Source of the DNA: Psychrobacter arcticus 273-4
GTDB taxonomy: Bacteria; Pseudomonadota; Gammaproteobacteria; Pseudomonadales; Moraxellaceae
Direction of reading: 5' to 3'
Length of the DNA stretch: 64,000 bases
NCBI RefSeq assembly: GCF_000012305.1
Contig: NC_007204.1
Coordinates: 1,984,001-2,048,000 of the forward strand
The notes below the pieces were generated by a model. The model worked only from the letters and a program-made list of their open reading frames with translations, was not told the origin of the DNA and made no database searches. Below, one piece after another: positions 42,105 to 55,182 of this stretch. Position numbers and translations under genes: made by a program. The stretch's first letter is position 1, and the number at the start of each line of letters is the position of its first letter.

Positions 42105-42329
42105 TTAAGCGTTGGCAACGGTGGCATCAAAGCCTGCGTCATCAATAGCAGCAGCAATCGTCTCTACACTGGTTTTGCTATCATCAAAAGTGACGGTTGC
42201 TTGGTTATCAGCAAGCTCGATACTGATATCGTCTAAACCATCGATATCTGCGGTGGCGTTATGGACACTTGCCACACAGCCGCCACAAGTCATGCCATCA
42301 ATTTTAATAATACGCGTTTGGTTCGCCAT
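42105..42329 (-). CDS. copZ: CopZ-like copper chaperone (HMA domain)
   Basis: A 74-residue heavy-metal-associated domain protein that carries Cu(I) in the cytoplasm and hands it to CopA. The metal loop is GMTCGGC with Cys 15 and 18, followed by the typical VASVHNA helix. A strong AAGGAG lies 7 bases before the ATG. A 138-bp repeat lies 41 bases upstream, so the promoter must be in the short gap or within the repeat. Confidence 0.9.
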   Translation of the reverse strand: MANQTRIIKIDGMTCGGCVASVHNATADIDGLDDISIELADNQATVTFDDSKTSVETIAAAIDDAGFDATVANA

Positions 42330-42369
42330 GTTAGGCTCCTTATTTTTATCTATGAATAAATTGTTTATA

Positions 42370-42507
42370 TATAGTTGAAATACTTTAAAGTCGCTACAGT
42401 ACTACTGGTGTAAATTTTTTGCAGCCTCTGTCTGCGTAGGCACAGCAAGCAAGAAAAATTTGCACCAGCAGTACGTGTTGTATCGATATTACTTTTCACC
42501 GACTATA
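42370..42507 (-). repeat. 138-bp MITE-like inverted repeat, copy 5
   Basis: Copy 5 of 7, TATAGTTGAAA...CACCGACTATA. Between the HMA-like gene and copZ. The inner arms differ at one or two positions (GTACTACTGGTG against CACCAGCAGTAC). Confidence 0.93.
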
Positions 42508-42613
42508 GTTATATAGCTTAACAGTATAAGTCTTTATGAAAATACTCAAGACCAGCATAAGAGCTATTGGTGTTGACCACAAGTCAGTTTGGTTATACTT
42601 TTATCAACCAGAC

Positions 42614-42868
42614 CTAATCATGATGGCGTGGATTCTGAGGAGCATCGATAGGAAATGGCTGAGTGACATAATCGACCATACTAATCGCGGCAGTAAAGGC
42701 ATGGATACTGGTTCTTGTAGCATCATAACGCACCAACGCCGTATGACGGTCGGTATCCAACTCAATTGCCGTAACGCCTGTGATATTCTTCAAAGCGGTC
42801 ATTACACTCTCTAAACCTTCCGCATCATTGATGTTTTCGATACTTACTTGTGCCACTTCAATCGCCAT
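42614..42868 (-). CDS. HMA-fold-like small protein without the CxxC metal site
   Basis: An 84-residue protein that follows the beta-alpha-beta pattern of heavy-metal-associated domains: AQVSIENINDAEGLESVMTALKNITGV then TALVRYDATRTS and a second helix. The usual GMTCxxC loop is replaced by INDAEGLES and there is no Cys at all, so it should not bind copper in the standard way. GAGGG lies about 9 bases before the ATG. It begins 27 bases after kdsA and was probably co-transcribed with it. A polar tail rich in Pro and His ends the protein. Function unknown. Confidence 0.65.
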   Translation of the reverse strand: MAIEVAQVSIENINDAEGLESVMTALKNITGVTAIELDTDRHTALVRYDATRTSIHAFTAAISMVDYVTQPFPIDAPQNPRHHD

Positions 42869-42895
42869 TGTCTTGCCCTCACATTCCCTATGATA

Positions 42896-43798
<903 letters not shown>

Positions 43799-43910
43799 TC
43801 ATATTGTAACCGATAGTCTCATTAAAAAAAGCCTATAAGCGTAATTGGCTACCAACCATAAGAAAAACTGTCATGCTCACCGCTTAAAAATAACATGTTT
43901 TAGAAACATA

Positions 43911-44048
43911 TATAGTTGAAATACTTTAAAGTCGCTACCGTATTGCTGGTGTAAATTTTTTGCAGCCTCTGTCTGCGTAGGCACAGCAAGCAAGAAAAAT
44001 TTGCACCAGTAGTACGTGTTGTATCGATATTACTTTTCACCGACTATA
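43911..44048 (-). repeat. 138-bp MITE-like inverted repeat, copy 6
   Basis: Copy 6 of 7. It splits pyrG from kdsA, lying 16 bases past the pyrG terminator. Confidence 0.93.
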
Positions 44049-44062
44049 ACCATAAAATCAGC

Positions 44063-44103
44063 CACAAAAAAAGACCAATCCGAAGATCAGTCTTTTTGTG
44101 TCA
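44063..44103 (-). terminator. Rho-independent terminator after pyrG
   Basis: On the minus strand AAAGACTGATC-TTCG-GATTGGTCTTT, a stem closed by a stable UUCG tetraloop and followed by T residues. It suggests kdsA is transcribed from its own promoter or by read-through. Confidence 0.88.
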
Positions 44104-44124
44104 AAAGCGATTATAAATTAACGA

Positions 44125-45846
<1,722 letters not shown>

Positions 45847-45881
45847 TCATTTTTAGCATCTGTCTATTATAAGCGCTTAGC

Positions 45882-46019
45882 TATAGTCGGTGAAAAGTAA
45901 TATCGATACAACAGGTACTACTGCTGCAAATTTTTCTTGCTTGCTGTGCCTACGCAGACAGAGGCTGCAAAAAATTTACACCAGTAGTACTGTAGCGACT
46001 TTAAAGTATTTCAACTATA
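45882..46019 (+). repeat. 138-bp MITE-like inverted repeat, copy 7
   Basis: Copy 7 of 7, the most diverged left arm (ACAGGTACTACTGCTG where others have ACACGTACTACTGGTG). Between the porin and pyrG genes. Confidence 0.93.
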
Positions 46020-46052
46020 TTATAACCCACTCGCTCATTAAAAACGCCTTAA

Positions 46053-46085
46053 CAAAAAAACCCACCCCGAAGGATGAGTTTTTTA
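46053..46085 (-). terminator. Rho-independent terminator after the porin gene
   Basis: On the minus strand AACTCATCC-TTCG-GGGTGGGTT followed by a T run, just past the porin stop. Confidence 0.85.
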
Positions 46086-46107
46086 TAATCAGATTCTAAT
46101 GCTTAGA

Positions 46108-47205
46108 TTAGAATTTGTATTCTAGACCAGTACCGATAACGAATACTTCAGCATCAGCGCGATATGTGGCTAAAAAACCAGGCTCAGAAGAAGACATAGA
46201 TCCATCAGCATCAGCATTATTCATACCAGCATAGGCATGAGCAATGATGTTGTCTTTATACATATATTTACCACCAACAACGATTTGATCTGAATTAACA
46301 TTGTCCCAACCGCCTAAGTTATCAGTTTTATTGTACTGAGTATAGATAGACGCTGGACGAGCAAAGTTAGTTAAAGGCATTTCAGCGCTAACAACTAAGC
46401 CTTTCTCTTTTTTAGAGCCAGCAAAGTCGTAATCAGCTACTTGATATAGCGCACCTAGTGTTACTGGAGCTGCCATGTATTTAGCTAGATCGACAGTCGC
46501 CGTACCACGAACGATATCACCTTCGATGTTTTGATCTTTGTCATAAGCAACACCAGCAGTGAAGCCAGTGCCTTGATCAAACATTAATGCAGCACCAAAG
46601 CCATCATCTTTACCTTCCTCTTGATCTTCAGCGCTATACATTGCAGAGAACTGTAATGGTAGACCTTGATACTTAGGGGCAGTCCAAATGACTGAACTGT
46701 TGATACGACCACTGTCAGCCATGTTTAAGCCTTTAACAACGTCGTTTTCCATATCGTTGTTACCTAAGTTATCAAAGTAACCTTGGTTCACTACAACGTT
46801 GTCGATACGAGCTAGCGTTGATTGGTTTCTACCAGCACGGAACTCACCGAATTGCTTATTGTTTACACCAAGGAAGATATCACGGCTTGAGATAGTTCTG
46901 TTGTTACCAGAAACATCAATGCCATACTCTAATTGATAGATAACATCAGTATTAGCAGTCATGGCTTCAGAGCCTTTAAAGCCTAAACGTGAAGCATGAG
47001 AGTTGATATCTACTGTATTTTCGTCAACGTTTTCGCTGTAACTATAAACAACATTACCGTTGATATCTGAATAGTTATACTCAGCGTCAGCCTCAGCATT
47101 GACGTAGTTCATAGCAACAAAAGCTTTACCATAAACAGTTGGGGCTGCGTTGGCTGCAGATACAGATAGGGCAGCGATTGCTGTAGCTAAAAGTAGTTTT
47201 TTCAT
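46108..47205 (-). CDS. Outer-membrane general porin
   Basis: A 365-residue Gram-negative porin. The signal peptide MKKLLLATAIAALSVSAANA is followed by PTVYGKAFVAMNYV, the first strand. Further porin patterns are SRLGFKGSEAM, QLEYGIDVSG, IFLGVNN-FGEFRAGR, and a C terminus GTGLEYKF that ends in Phe, the outer-membrane insertion signal. A strong GGAG lies 8 bases before the ATG. It is expected to be a trimeric diffusion channel in the outer membrane. The substrate range is unknown. Confidence 0.92.
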   Translation of the reverse strand: MKKLLLATAIAALSVSAANAAPTVYGKAFVAMNYVNAEADAEYNYSDINGNVVYSYSENVDENTVDINSHASRLGFKGSEAMTANTDVIYQLEYGIDVSGNNRTISSRDIFLGVNNKQFGEFRAGRNQSTLARIDNVVVNQGYFDNLGNNDMENDVVKGLNMADSGRINSSVIWTAPKYQGLPLQFSAMYSAEDQEEGKDDGFGAALMFDQGTGFTAGVAYDKDQNIEGDIVRGTATVDLAKYMAAPVTLGALYQVADYDFAGSKKEKGLVVSAEMPLTNFARPASIYTQYNKTDNLGGWDNVNSDQIVVGGKYMYKDNIIAHAYAGMNNADADGSMSSSEPGFLATYRADAEVFVIGTGLEYKF

Positions 47206-47761
47206 GGGGGTATCTCCACTTTACAATTTTAGTAATGAGCGAGCTATTATTAGCCGGTGCCCAAAATGGTATCGTCACAAATCCTCAAAGATATAATGTG
47301 TAACTGGCTACCGAGATTAGTCAGAAACAAGTGTGGCGAAGTTCTATTACCGTAAGATGAAAAAAACCATGACTTACATAACTGCGGTTAAAAAACGTAA
47401 CTGCCATGTAAACGTTGGTCTTTATCGCTCTGTTGCGTAACATCCGTTACCAAACTCATACTTCGAGTACAAGCATAACAACTTTGACATAATTTGCAAC
47501 ATTTTTTTGATGCTTTAGTTAGTAAAATCTTTGAAACCCACCCTCTACATAAGGTTTTACCTTGAAGAAAATAGAAATAAAAAATACCCCTACTCGTCTG
47601 AAACGAATAAGGGTGACTTTTGTCAACATAAACAATAATAATCGGTAATAAGTGTCAGTAACACTGGCTAATCACGGCATGATTGATTGGTCAATAACGC
47701 CGTGACTGCCATTAATCCCTATAACCACTCGTTTATTACCGATGACGCACTGTTTTAGCTG
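47206..47761. other. Intergenic region upstream of the porin gene
   Basis: 556 bases between the porin start and the glcB stop. It contains the glcB terminator (47578-47622) and should contain the porin promoter and 5' leader. The long AT-rich stretch could hold regulatory sites; no -10/-35 pair was clear enough to name. Confidence 0.45.
47578..47622 (-). terminator. Rho-independent terminator after glcB
   Basis: On the minus strand ACCCTTATTCGT / ACGAGTAGGGGT with loop TTCAG, then TATTTTTTAT. It lies about 140 bases past the stop. Confidence 0.7.
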
Positions 47762-49966
47762 TTAGCAGCCGATGCTGGCTTTTAGGTCCAGACGCGCTTG
47801 ATGCAATAACGGCTCAGTATAGCCACTTGGCTGCTCGCGACCTTTAAACACCAAATCGCAGGCGGCTTTGAAAGCATAGGAATTGTCAAAGTCAGTCGCC
47901 ATCGGTTGATAATCAGCATCATCAGCGTTTTGCTCATCGACGATTTTTGCCATACGTTTCATAGCGTCCATCACTTGCTGCTCGCTGACCACATTATGAT
48001 GTAACCAATTGGCGATATGCTGACTTGAGATACGCAACGTCGCACGGTCTTCCATCAAGCCCACATCATTGATATCAGGGACTTTGGAACAACCAACGCC
48101 TTGGTTCACCCAGCGTACGACATAGCCTAAGATGCCTTGAGCATTATTATCAATCTCTTGCTGCTTTTCTTTCTCAGTCCAATTGGTGTTTTTTGCCAAT
48201 GGAATGGTCAAGATATCATCTACGCTTGCGCGCGTACGTGACTTTAGGCTGTCTTGAACCTCAGCGACATTGACTTGATGATAGTGCATGCTGTGCAAGG
48301 TCGCTCCCGTTGGTGACGGTACCCACGCAGTATTGGCACCTGACTTTGGATGGGCAATCTTGGTGTCCATCATCTCTTGCATCTCGTCAGGTTTTGCCCA
48401 CATGCCTTTACCAATCTGAGCGTGACCTTGTAGACCTACTTCCAGACCGATATCGACGTTCCGCTGCTCATAGGCTAGTAGCCACGTTTGCGACTTCATA
48501 TCGTCTTTGCGGACAAATGGACCTGCATTCATACTGGTGTGCATCTCATCACCGGTACGATCTAAAAAGCCAGTATTGATGAAAATAACCCGCTCTTTTG
48601 CTTGGCGGATGGCTTCTTTTAAGTTGACCGTCATACGACGCTCTTCATCCATGATGCCAATCTTTATAGTATGACGCTCTAAGCCCAATAAATCTTCTGA
48701 GGCGTTAAATAAGTCATTCGCCATTTTCACTTCGTCTGGACCATGCATTTTTGGTTTGACGATATACATCGAGCCTTTACGCGAGTTTGATAGCTCAGTT
48801 TTACCGTTCAAATCATTTAATGATAATAAAGGCGTAATCAAAGCATCCATCAAACCTTCGAAAACTTCTTCTTGCCCATTGCCCAAATCTACCAAAATCG
48901 ATGGATTTTGCATGAGATGACCGACGTTACGCAGCAATAAGAGCGCGCGACCTGGCAAGGTCAGCGTATCACCCTCTGGCGTGGTATATTTGCGATCAGG
49001 ATTTTGTTTACGGGTGCGGGTTTTACCGCCTTTCTCAAAGGTTTCTTGCAAATCGCCGTTCATTAAGCCAAACCAGTTGCGATAAGCCTCAACCTTTTCT
49101 TCGGCATCGACAGCAGCAATTGAGTCTTCACAATCTTGAATCGCGGTCAGCGCTGATTCTAATAAGACGTCCTTGATATTGGCAGGATCATCTTTACCAA
49201 TGGGATGATTGCTATCAATTTGAATCTCAGCATGCAAGTTGTTGTTCTTTACTAATACAGCGCTAGGACTGCTGGCATCGCCAACGAAACCTGCAAACTG
49301 TGCGGCATTTTTCAGCTGCGTGCTGCTATCACCTTGAGCAATTTCAAGCTTGCCATCGACCACTTTAAAACCAGTTACATCGCTATATGATCCTGATGCT
49401 AGCGTAAAGTTTTCATCTAAGAAATTTTTGGCATAAGCGACGACCGCAGCGCCGCGTGTTGGGTTATAACCGCCTTTCGCTTCTTGACCATTTTCATCAC
49501 TGATAACATTGGTGCCATATAAAGCATCATATAAGCTGCCCCAACGCGCATTATTGGCATTCAAAGCATAACGAGCATTACGTACTGGCACTACCAACTG
49601 CGGTCCTGCAATGAGTGCAATCTCATCATCGACGTTTTCTGTGCTGACGCTGAACGCTTCGCCTTCTGGTAAGAGATAACCAATTTCTTGTAAAAATGCC
49701 TTATACACTGGATAATCAATATCGCCATTTTTGGCAGGGTGTTGCAGGTGCCATTGGTCAATTTTCGCTTGAATATTATCGCGGGTTGCAAGCAGCGCTT
49801 TATTACGTGGCGTAAACTCTTTAATGACCTTTTCAAAACCTGACCAATAACCGTCTGAATCAATACCGACTTTCGGCAGCACTTCATTTTCGATAAAATC
49901 GAACAGCTGCTGATCAATGGCAAGAATGCCTTTTTGAACGCGATTGGCATTAGAAGACTGGCTCAT
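47762..49966 (-). CDS. glcB: Malate synthase G
   Basis: Condenses glyoxylate with acetyl-CoA to malate. 734 residues, the long monomeric G form. The sequence shows [31 protein letters not shown], a region of the family, the active-site stretch [20 protein letters not shown], and [38 protein letters not shown] lies 8 bases before the ATG. It consumes glyoxylate made by AceA and by the GlcDEF oxidase encoded 7 kb away. Transcribed alone. Confidence 0.96.
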   Translation of the reverse strand: MSQSSNANRVQKGILAIDQQLFDFIENEVLPKVGIDSDGYWSGFEKVIKEFTPRNKALLATRDNIQAKIDQWHLQHPAKNGDIDYPVYKAFLQEIGYLLPEGEAFSVSTENVDDEIALIAGPQLVVPVRNARYALNANNARWGSLYDALYGTNVISDENGQEAKGGYNPTRGAAVVAYAKNFLDENFTLASGSYSDVTGFKVVDGKLEIAQGDSSTQLKNAAQFAGFVGDASSPSAVLVKNNNLHAEIQIDSNHPIGKDDPANIKDVLLESALTAIQDCEDSIAAVDAEEKVEAYRNWFGLMNGDLQETFEKGGKTRTRKQNPDRKYTTPEGDTLTLPGRALLLLRNVGHLMQNPSILVDLGNGQEEVFEGLMDALITPLLSLNDLNGKTELSNSRKGSMYIVKPKMHGPDEVKMANDLFNASEDLLGLERHTIKIGIMDEERRMTVNLKEAIRQAKERVIFINTGFLDRTGDEMHTSMNAGPFVRKDDMKSQTWLLAYEQRNVDIGLEVGLQGHAQIGKGMWAKPDEMQEMMDTKIAHPKSGANTAWVPSPTGATLHSMHYHQVNVAEVQDSLKSRTRASVDDILTIPLAKNTNWTEKEKQQEIDNNAQGILGYVVRWVNQGVGCSKVPDINDVGLMEDRATLRISSQHIANWLHHNVVSEQQVMDAMKRMAKIVDEQNADDADYQPMATDFDNSYAFKAACDLVFKGREQPSGYTEPLLHQARLDLKASIGC

Positions 49967-50612
49967 ACTGTTATCCTTATCTGTTTGTTAGATTTGTTGA
50001 TACTGGGCTGCTAAAACATACCTCATCCATGTACACAATCATGCAAAAGGGCGCATAAAGCAGAGTTGCAAAGTAATAAATGTTCGACCATAAGCGACAA
50101 ACCAAGTAAATTTACTGCTGCATTACATCGGCTGTCATTATTTGAGCGGTGTTTAACGTTTTATTATCAGATATTATCTAGATAGGTTTTAAACAAAAAT
50201 GGGCTATAAAGCTTAGATTTTGAGACGCGATTGATAGTTGATATACTATTGACTACCTGCTATCAGCTGACAATCAATAGTAAGACAAAATACGCTAAAA
50301 GCAAAATGTTATCCTACTATCAAATAAGGAAATAAACAAGGAAACCCCATTTAGTAAATAAATGCTTGTGCTGTAGATAAATGATAGTCTATAAGCCACA
50401 TGGGTTAGCAGTGATTAGCTTACTTTTATATGCCATGAACTTAATCATCAGTATAAACGGTAAGTAATCATTACGGTATTAATTTATGGGTAACGGTTAT
50501 CTATCACATCAAAGTCATTTAGATAATTTAAATACATTTAGCGCCCATATACTGAATACTTACTTTTTTTATTATTTTATCCATCCACTCGTTGATAAAG
50601 CCCAATCAAACT
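49967..50612. other. Divergent intergenic region, glcB / miaE
   Basis: 646 bases of AT-rich DNA. Open frames here look like chance. The segment near 50228-50286 has a weak inverted repeat around TATCAGCTGACAATCAATAG. No promoter was assigned. Confidence 0.4.
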
Positions 50613-51398
50613 ATGATTATAAATGCTCAAGACTCATCGGTATCTACAATAACGCATCACTCCCCCTCTAAATCTGATACTGCTACAAAGGATAATGTTG
50701 TCATAAACACGGCATTAGACGGCAATAGTAACGAAAGTAGCAGCCATGAAGACAGTGTCGACATTACCCAGCTGAGCCCGCCGTTAAAGGTAGATTTATC
50801 GCTTATTTATAATTTTTTGGGCGCGCGAACTTCGCAAGCTTGGGTGAATGCTGCCATTGATAACTTAGCGCTGATTATTCAAGACCATGCCAATTGTGAA
50901 AAAAAGGCAGCCGGTACAGCGATGAACCTCATCTTTCGCTATGAGTTCTCCTATGACTTACAGCGTAAATTGGCGCAATTGATACGAGAAGAAATGCTGC
51001 ACTACGAGCAAGTGCTCGGCATTATGCATGAGCGTGGGCAAGCATGGAAATATCTGAGTGCTGGGCGCTATGCCAAAGGAATGCTCAAACACAAGCGCAC
51101 TTATGAGCCCGCTGCGATGATAGATGTGCTTATCATTGGCGCGTTTATCGAGGCACGTTCTTGTGAACGTTTTGCCGCACTTGCTGAGGTTATCAATGAT
51201 GAGCGTTTGGCCAAATACTATCGCTATCTATTGAAGTCAGAAAGCCGCCATTTTGAGGATTATTTGGCATTGGCGCAGTCATTGTCTGATGACAGTATCG
51301 ATGAGCGTGTCACGTTCTTTAAAGAAGTAGAGGCAGAGCTGATATCGACTCCAGATACTGAACTGCGCTTTCATAGCGGTGATCCTGTTGCTCTCTAA
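50613..51398 (+). CDS. miaE: tRNA 2-methylthio-N6-isopentenyladenosine-37 hydroxylase (MiaE)
   Basis: Non-haem diiron hydroxylase that modifies A37 of tRNAs. The family segments LGARTSQAWVNAAIDNLALI, DHANCEKKAAGTAMNLIFRY, EEMLHYEQVLGIM, GAFIEARSCERFAAL and SESRHFEDYLALA are all seen; Glu and His of the diiron site lie in these. The first 55 residues are Ser/Asn-rich and disordered. The open frame begins at a TTG (50592); the ATG at 50613 is preferred, though no clear Shine-Dalgarno is seen. 261 residues. Confidence 0.92.
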   Translation: MIINAQDSSVSTITHHSPSKSDTATKDNVVINTALDGNSNESSSHEDSVDITQLSPPLKVDLSLIYNFLGARTSQAWVNAAIDNLALIIQDHANCEKKAAGTAMNLIFRYEFSYDLQRKLAQLIREEMLHYEQVLGIMHERGQAWKYLSAGRYAKGMLKHKRTYEPAAMIDVLIIGAFIEARSCERFAALAEVINDERLAKYYRYLLKSESRHFEDYLALAQSLSDDSIDERVTFFKEVEAELISTPDTELRFHSGDPVAL

Positions 51399-51501
51399 CT
51401 GAGTAGAGCTATGGTCAGTAAATAAAAAAAGGTGATGCTAGCAACGTATTAAATGATTACTGGCAGCACCTTTTATAAGCTATCTGAATGTTCTAAATGC
51501 C

Positions 51502-52011
51502 TTAAAAATCCTTTTCGTCAGGATTTAATACACGGGTTTGAGCATTATCAATATTTGCATAACGATTTAAATCGTTTATGCCTTCGCTTTTAGCCTCTTT
51601 ATCAATAGTGGTATGTTCATTGATACCATCATCAAAAGCATTGCCCTCTTGATCGCGGCGGTCTGGCTGACGGGCAGGATTATCGCCAGCATTAACATGT
51701 TCTGACCCTACAACGCCCTCTTGAAAAGTATCAGTACCTTTATTGATAGTGGTATGATTTTCAATGCTGTCATCCGTTGACATTACATTATAGCTATCAT
51801 GATGAATGTCTTCATGTCTATGGTTACCATGCTCGACATCATCGCTCGCATATCTGGTACCAATGACGGTCTCTTGAGATGTCGCTGTGCTTTTTTCTGT
51901 ACTATCGTGAGCTGCGATGTTGTCAACAGTACGTGCATGTGTATTGTCGATATGACCATCATGATTGTTGATAGGCATTTTGGTTAATGCGGGATCTTTT
52001 GTTTCCATCAT
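51502..52011 (-). CDS. Hydrophilic, His/Asp/Asn-rich disordered protein
   Basis: A 169-residue protein with no hydrophobic core, no Cys and no Trp. It has internal imperfect repeats: TSQETVIGTRYASDD and TFQEGVVGSEHVNAGD, and again ENHTTINKG and NEHTTIDKE. His is common in the middle. AAGGAT lies 5 bases before the ATG at 52011, with a second ATG directly after, so an upstream extension to 52059 is unlikely. The next gene upstream on the same strand (52135) is a similar hydrophilic protein. Looks hydrophilin-like, a possible stress protein; this is inferred from composition only. No recognised family. Confidence 0.55.
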   Translation of the reverse strand: MMETKDPALTKMPINNHDGHIDNTHARTVDNIAAHDSTEKSTATSQETVIGTRYASDDVEHGNHRHEDIHHDSYNVMSTDDSIENHTTINKGTDTFQEGVVGSEHVNAGDNPARQPDRRDQEGNAFDDGINEHTTIDKEAKSEGINDLNRYANIDNAQTRVLNPDEKDF

Positions 52012-52134
52012 AATATCCTTATATTTTTGATTTACCTTTCTTGTTATTTTGCTCAGCATTAAATGCCTGACAATGACTATCTATATGATATGTCAAACTA
52101 TGTGAGATAAAATATCTCACGACTATAAATAAAA

Positions 52135-52449
52135 CTATTCATTGCCTTTTTGCGACAAATCATAAGCATTTAGATCGCCGACATTTTTGCCACCTGGAGG
52201 CAGATTTTCTTCTTTGCGTGGGTCAGCATATATCTCATCCGTCTCTTGTGACTCCTGCTGCGGTCCATCGATTTCAGGATCGTGTTTACGACCTTCATAA
52301 CTGTCCGATGGATTATCTGGATACAGCTGCGCTGGATCGTTGATTAATACAGGCTCTTCATTATTTGGGTGCATGTTATTAGTTTGAATACTGTCTGCTT
52401 GCTCAGCGGCTTTTTTGATGTCCGAACTATCGTTATTGATATGACTCAT
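52135..52449 (-). CDS. Small hydrophilic disordered protein
   Basis: A 104-residue acidic protein rich in Asn, Asp, Glu and Pro, with no membrane segment or Cys. AGGA lies 7 bases before the ATG at 52449; a longer frame to 52632 would add a hydrophobic leader with no support. It ends GDLNAYDLSQKGNE, similar to NDLNRYANIDNAQ in its neighbour at 51502, so the two may be related. No recognised family. Likely expressed with the following gene after a 123-base gap. Confidence 0.55.
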   Translation of the reverse strand: MSHINNDSSDIKKAAEQADSIQTNNMHPNNEEPVLINDPAQLYPDNPSDSYEGRKHDPEIDGPQQESQETDEIYADPRKEENLPPGGKNVGDLNAYDLSQKGNE

Positions 52450-52620
52450 GATGAAATCCTGTTTTCTTATTGAGATACTGTTATAAAGCTGAATTTTTGT
52501 ACTTATTAATTCAATTATAAGTACAAATTTCAGAGCCCTACCAGTGTGCTGCCGTATCAATATGTGAATAAGTGTGAGCTTACCAGACAGTTTGTAACCA
52601 TAGATTAAAATGAATAGACA

Positions 52621-52660
52621 CAAAAAAACCAAGCACAGAATAGTCCCTATGCTTGGTATA
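52621..52660 (-). terminator. Rho-independent terminator after ppk1
   Basis: On the minus strand ACCAAGCATAGGGACTATTCTGTGCTTGGT followed by seven T, about 60 bases past the ppk1 stop. Confidence 0.82.
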
Positions 52661-52721
52661 GCTATTTATTAACGATTGTGCTGGCGTTAATCGACCTGAT
52701 AACCGCTATTAAACAAGACCG

Positions 52722-55019
52722 TTATACAGGCTCACCCACGCGATTAATCACCTTTAATAAATACTCTTGGGCAATATGCGGCGTCTCACCTATTGCTGGC
52801 TGATTTTGCTGCCAGCGGCCATCACCGCTGAGTGTCCATGCTTGGGTATTGTCTTGGAGGTAGTTTAACAATCCATCTTGATAGATCTGCTTGAACAGCT
52901 TTTCATCTTCAATCGGAAACGCCACCTCTACACGGTGGAATAAATTACGATCCATCCAATCGGCGCTGCCACAGTACAGACGCTCATCACCATCATTATA
53001 GAAGTAATAAATGCGAGTATGCTCCAAAAATCGACCGACAACAGAACGTACGGTGATATTTTCGGACAGACCTTTTACTTGTGGGCGCAGACAGCATATG
53101 GAGCGCAAAATCAGCTCGATTTTGACCCCTGCTTGTGAGGCATCATATAGTTTATCAATCAAACGACGTTCGGTTAAGGCGTTTACTTTGACAATAATAT
53201 GAGCGCGCTTGCCCGCCTTTGCATGAGCAATTTCATCATCGATAAAGCTCATCAATTTATCGTGCAAGGTAAACGGTGCATGTAACAGCTTTTTGAGGTT
53301 AGCGGGTTTGCCCATGCCCGTCAGCTCTTGGAATATCTTGTGGACGTCTTCTGAGATATCGGGGTCAGCGCTGAACAAGCCATAATCGGTATAGGCTTTG
53401 GCATTTGCCGCATGATAGTTGCCCGTGCCTAAATGCACATAACGCCGAATTTTATCGTCCTCGCGGCGCACGATGAGTATGAGCTTGGCGTGGGTTTTGT
53501 AGCCGACAATACCGTAGACAACCACTGCACCCGCTTCTTGCAGATAATTGGCAACGGCAATATTAGACGCCTCATCAAAACGCGCGCGTAACTCAATGAC
53601 CGCCGTCACCTCTTTGCCATTGCGCGCTGCTGCCGCTAGGGCCTTGACGATTTCTGAATTGGTACCTGAACGATAGAGCGTTTGTTTAATCGCCAATACC
53701 TTTGGATCAATGGCAGCTTGCCACAGCAAATTGATAATCGGTGAAAACGCATGGAACGGATGATGCACCAACACATCACCTTTACGCATAGCAGCAAACA
53801 TACTGGTCGCTTTATCAAGCTTGTCGACTTCACGGCGAAACGGTTTAGGCACCACATGGGTGAAAGGCTGATAACGCAATGCTGGAATATTAAAATCGAA
53901 GAGCAGCCGCGTTAAATTGACGGGTCCATTGACGCGGTATAATTGATTGTCATGCAGCTCAAACTCATTGAGCAAATAATCACTGATTGGGGTCGGACAT
54001 TTGGTGGTCACTTCAAGTCGTACCTTATCACCAAAGCGGCGGTTTTCAAGCTCACCCTCTAATGCTTTAGCAATGTCATCGACGTCATCTGCCAAGTCCA
54101 AATCAGCATTACGCGTCAACCTAAACTGATGGCAACCGGTGACATTCATACCGGGGAATAGCTCACCGATATGCTCATGAATCACTGCCGATAGCATGAC
54201 ATGATGCTCTTTGCCACCAGTCAACTCATCAGGCAGACGAATAACGCGTGGCAAGCTACGCGGCGCGGGTACGATAGCCAAATTGATATCGCGACCAAAG
54301 GCATCTTTGCCCTCTAACGTCGCAATAAAGTTCAAGCTTTTATTGACCAAGCGCGGGAATGGGTGTGCAGGATCAATGCTAATGGGCGTCAATACTGGCG
54401 ATACCTGCTCAGTAAAATAGCGCTTCATCCATGCTGATTGCTCGGTATTAAGTTCATCGCGCTTTAGATAACGGATGTCTTCAAGCGCCAATGCTGGCAA
54501 GATATCTTCATTTAAAATACGGTATTGCTCAGCGATGGCATCATGGGTCACGGCTGATATTTCATTAAGAATTTCACTTGGGCGCATACCGTGAACGCTA
54601 GTGGATACATCACCCAGACTGAGCTTTTGCATGATACCTGCCATGCGAATCTCAAAAAACTCATCGATATTGGAGGAAAAAATCATTAAAAAGAATAAAC
54701 GCTCAAGCAAAGGATGGCGGGGATCTGCCGCTTGTGCCAAGACCCGCAGATGAAATTGCAATAAAGACAAGTCGCGATTGATATAGCTGCTGGGTGAATA
54801 ATTGCCATCTTCCGAGCGTTGCCAATCAACCTCGGCTAAGACTTGGGTGCTACGCAGATCGTGAAGGCTGTCATCGGTAGGAGGATTACCGGTATTAATG
54901 ACACTGTCTGCGTTGTCTGTGTCACTCTCTCTATTGACATCATGATTCGCATCAAGATATTCCTCAATAACATCAGCTGCCTTATCACTACTACTGCACT
55001 TATTATCCATCTCTGACAC
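52722..55019 (-). CDS. ppk1: Polyphosphate kinase 1
   Basis: Reversibly makes inorganic polyphosphate from ATP. 765 residues. The N-terminal stretch [16 protein letters not shown] is the family start. Conserved segments include [60 protein letters not shown], and the catalytic His region [20 protein letters not shown]; the second His is in [10 protein letters not shown]. The start is GTG with AAGGAG 7 bases upstream, better placed than the later ATG. About 75 residues precede the core, acidic and disordered. It could supply the polyphosphate that CHAD proteins bind. Confidence 0.95.
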   Translation of the reverse strand: MSEMDNKCSSSDKAADVIEEYLDANHDVNRESDTDNADSVINTGNPPTDDSLHDLRSTQVLAEVDWQRSEDGNYSPSSYINRDLSLLQFHLRVLAQAADPRHPLLERLFFLMIFSSNIDEFFEIRMAGIMQKLSLGDVSTSVHGMRPSEILNEISAVTHDAIAEQYRILNEDILPALALEDIRYLKRDELNTEQSAWMKRYFTEQVSPVLTPISIDPAHPFPRLVNKSLNFIATLEGKDAFGRDINLAIVPAPRSLPRVIRLPDELTGGKEHHVMLSAVIHEHIGELFPGMNVTGCHQFRLTRNADLDLADDVDDIAKALEGELENRRFGDKVRLEVTTKCPTPISDYLLNEFELHDNQLYRVNGPVNLTRLLFDFNIPALRYQPFTHVVPKPFRREVDKLDKATSMFAAMRKGDVLVHHPFHAFSPIINLLWQAAIDPKVLAIKQTLYRSGTNSEIVKALAAAARNGKEVTAVIELRARFDEASNIAVANYLQEAGAVVVYGIVGYKTHAKLILIVRREDDKIRRYVHLGTGNYHAANAKAYTDYGLFSADPDISEDVHKIFQELTGMGKPANLKKLLHAPFTLHDKLMSFIDDEIAHAKAGKRAHIIVKVNALTERRLIDKLYDASQAGVKIELILRSICCLRPQVKGLSENITVRSVVGRFLEHTRIYYFYNDGDERLYCGSADWMDRNLFHRVEVAFPIEDEKLFKQIYQDGLLNYLQDNTQAWTLSGDGRWQQNQPAIGETPHIAQEYLLKVINRVGEPV

Positions 55020-55182
55020 GTTACTACTCCTTTACTGTTATCAACCTGCCATTATTTTTATATCAATCTTATGCTGTCATTACTTTTATACCATACTTTT
55101 TATTATTGTTATTTTATAAACAAGGCTGTCTCGTGTTTAGGCTGTCTTGTATTGAATATATCATCATTAAATGTCGCTACAA

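Noticed and set aside
50486..50671. 61-residue ORF overlapping the miaE start
   Set aside because: Out of frame with miaE, AT-rich and without recognisable features.
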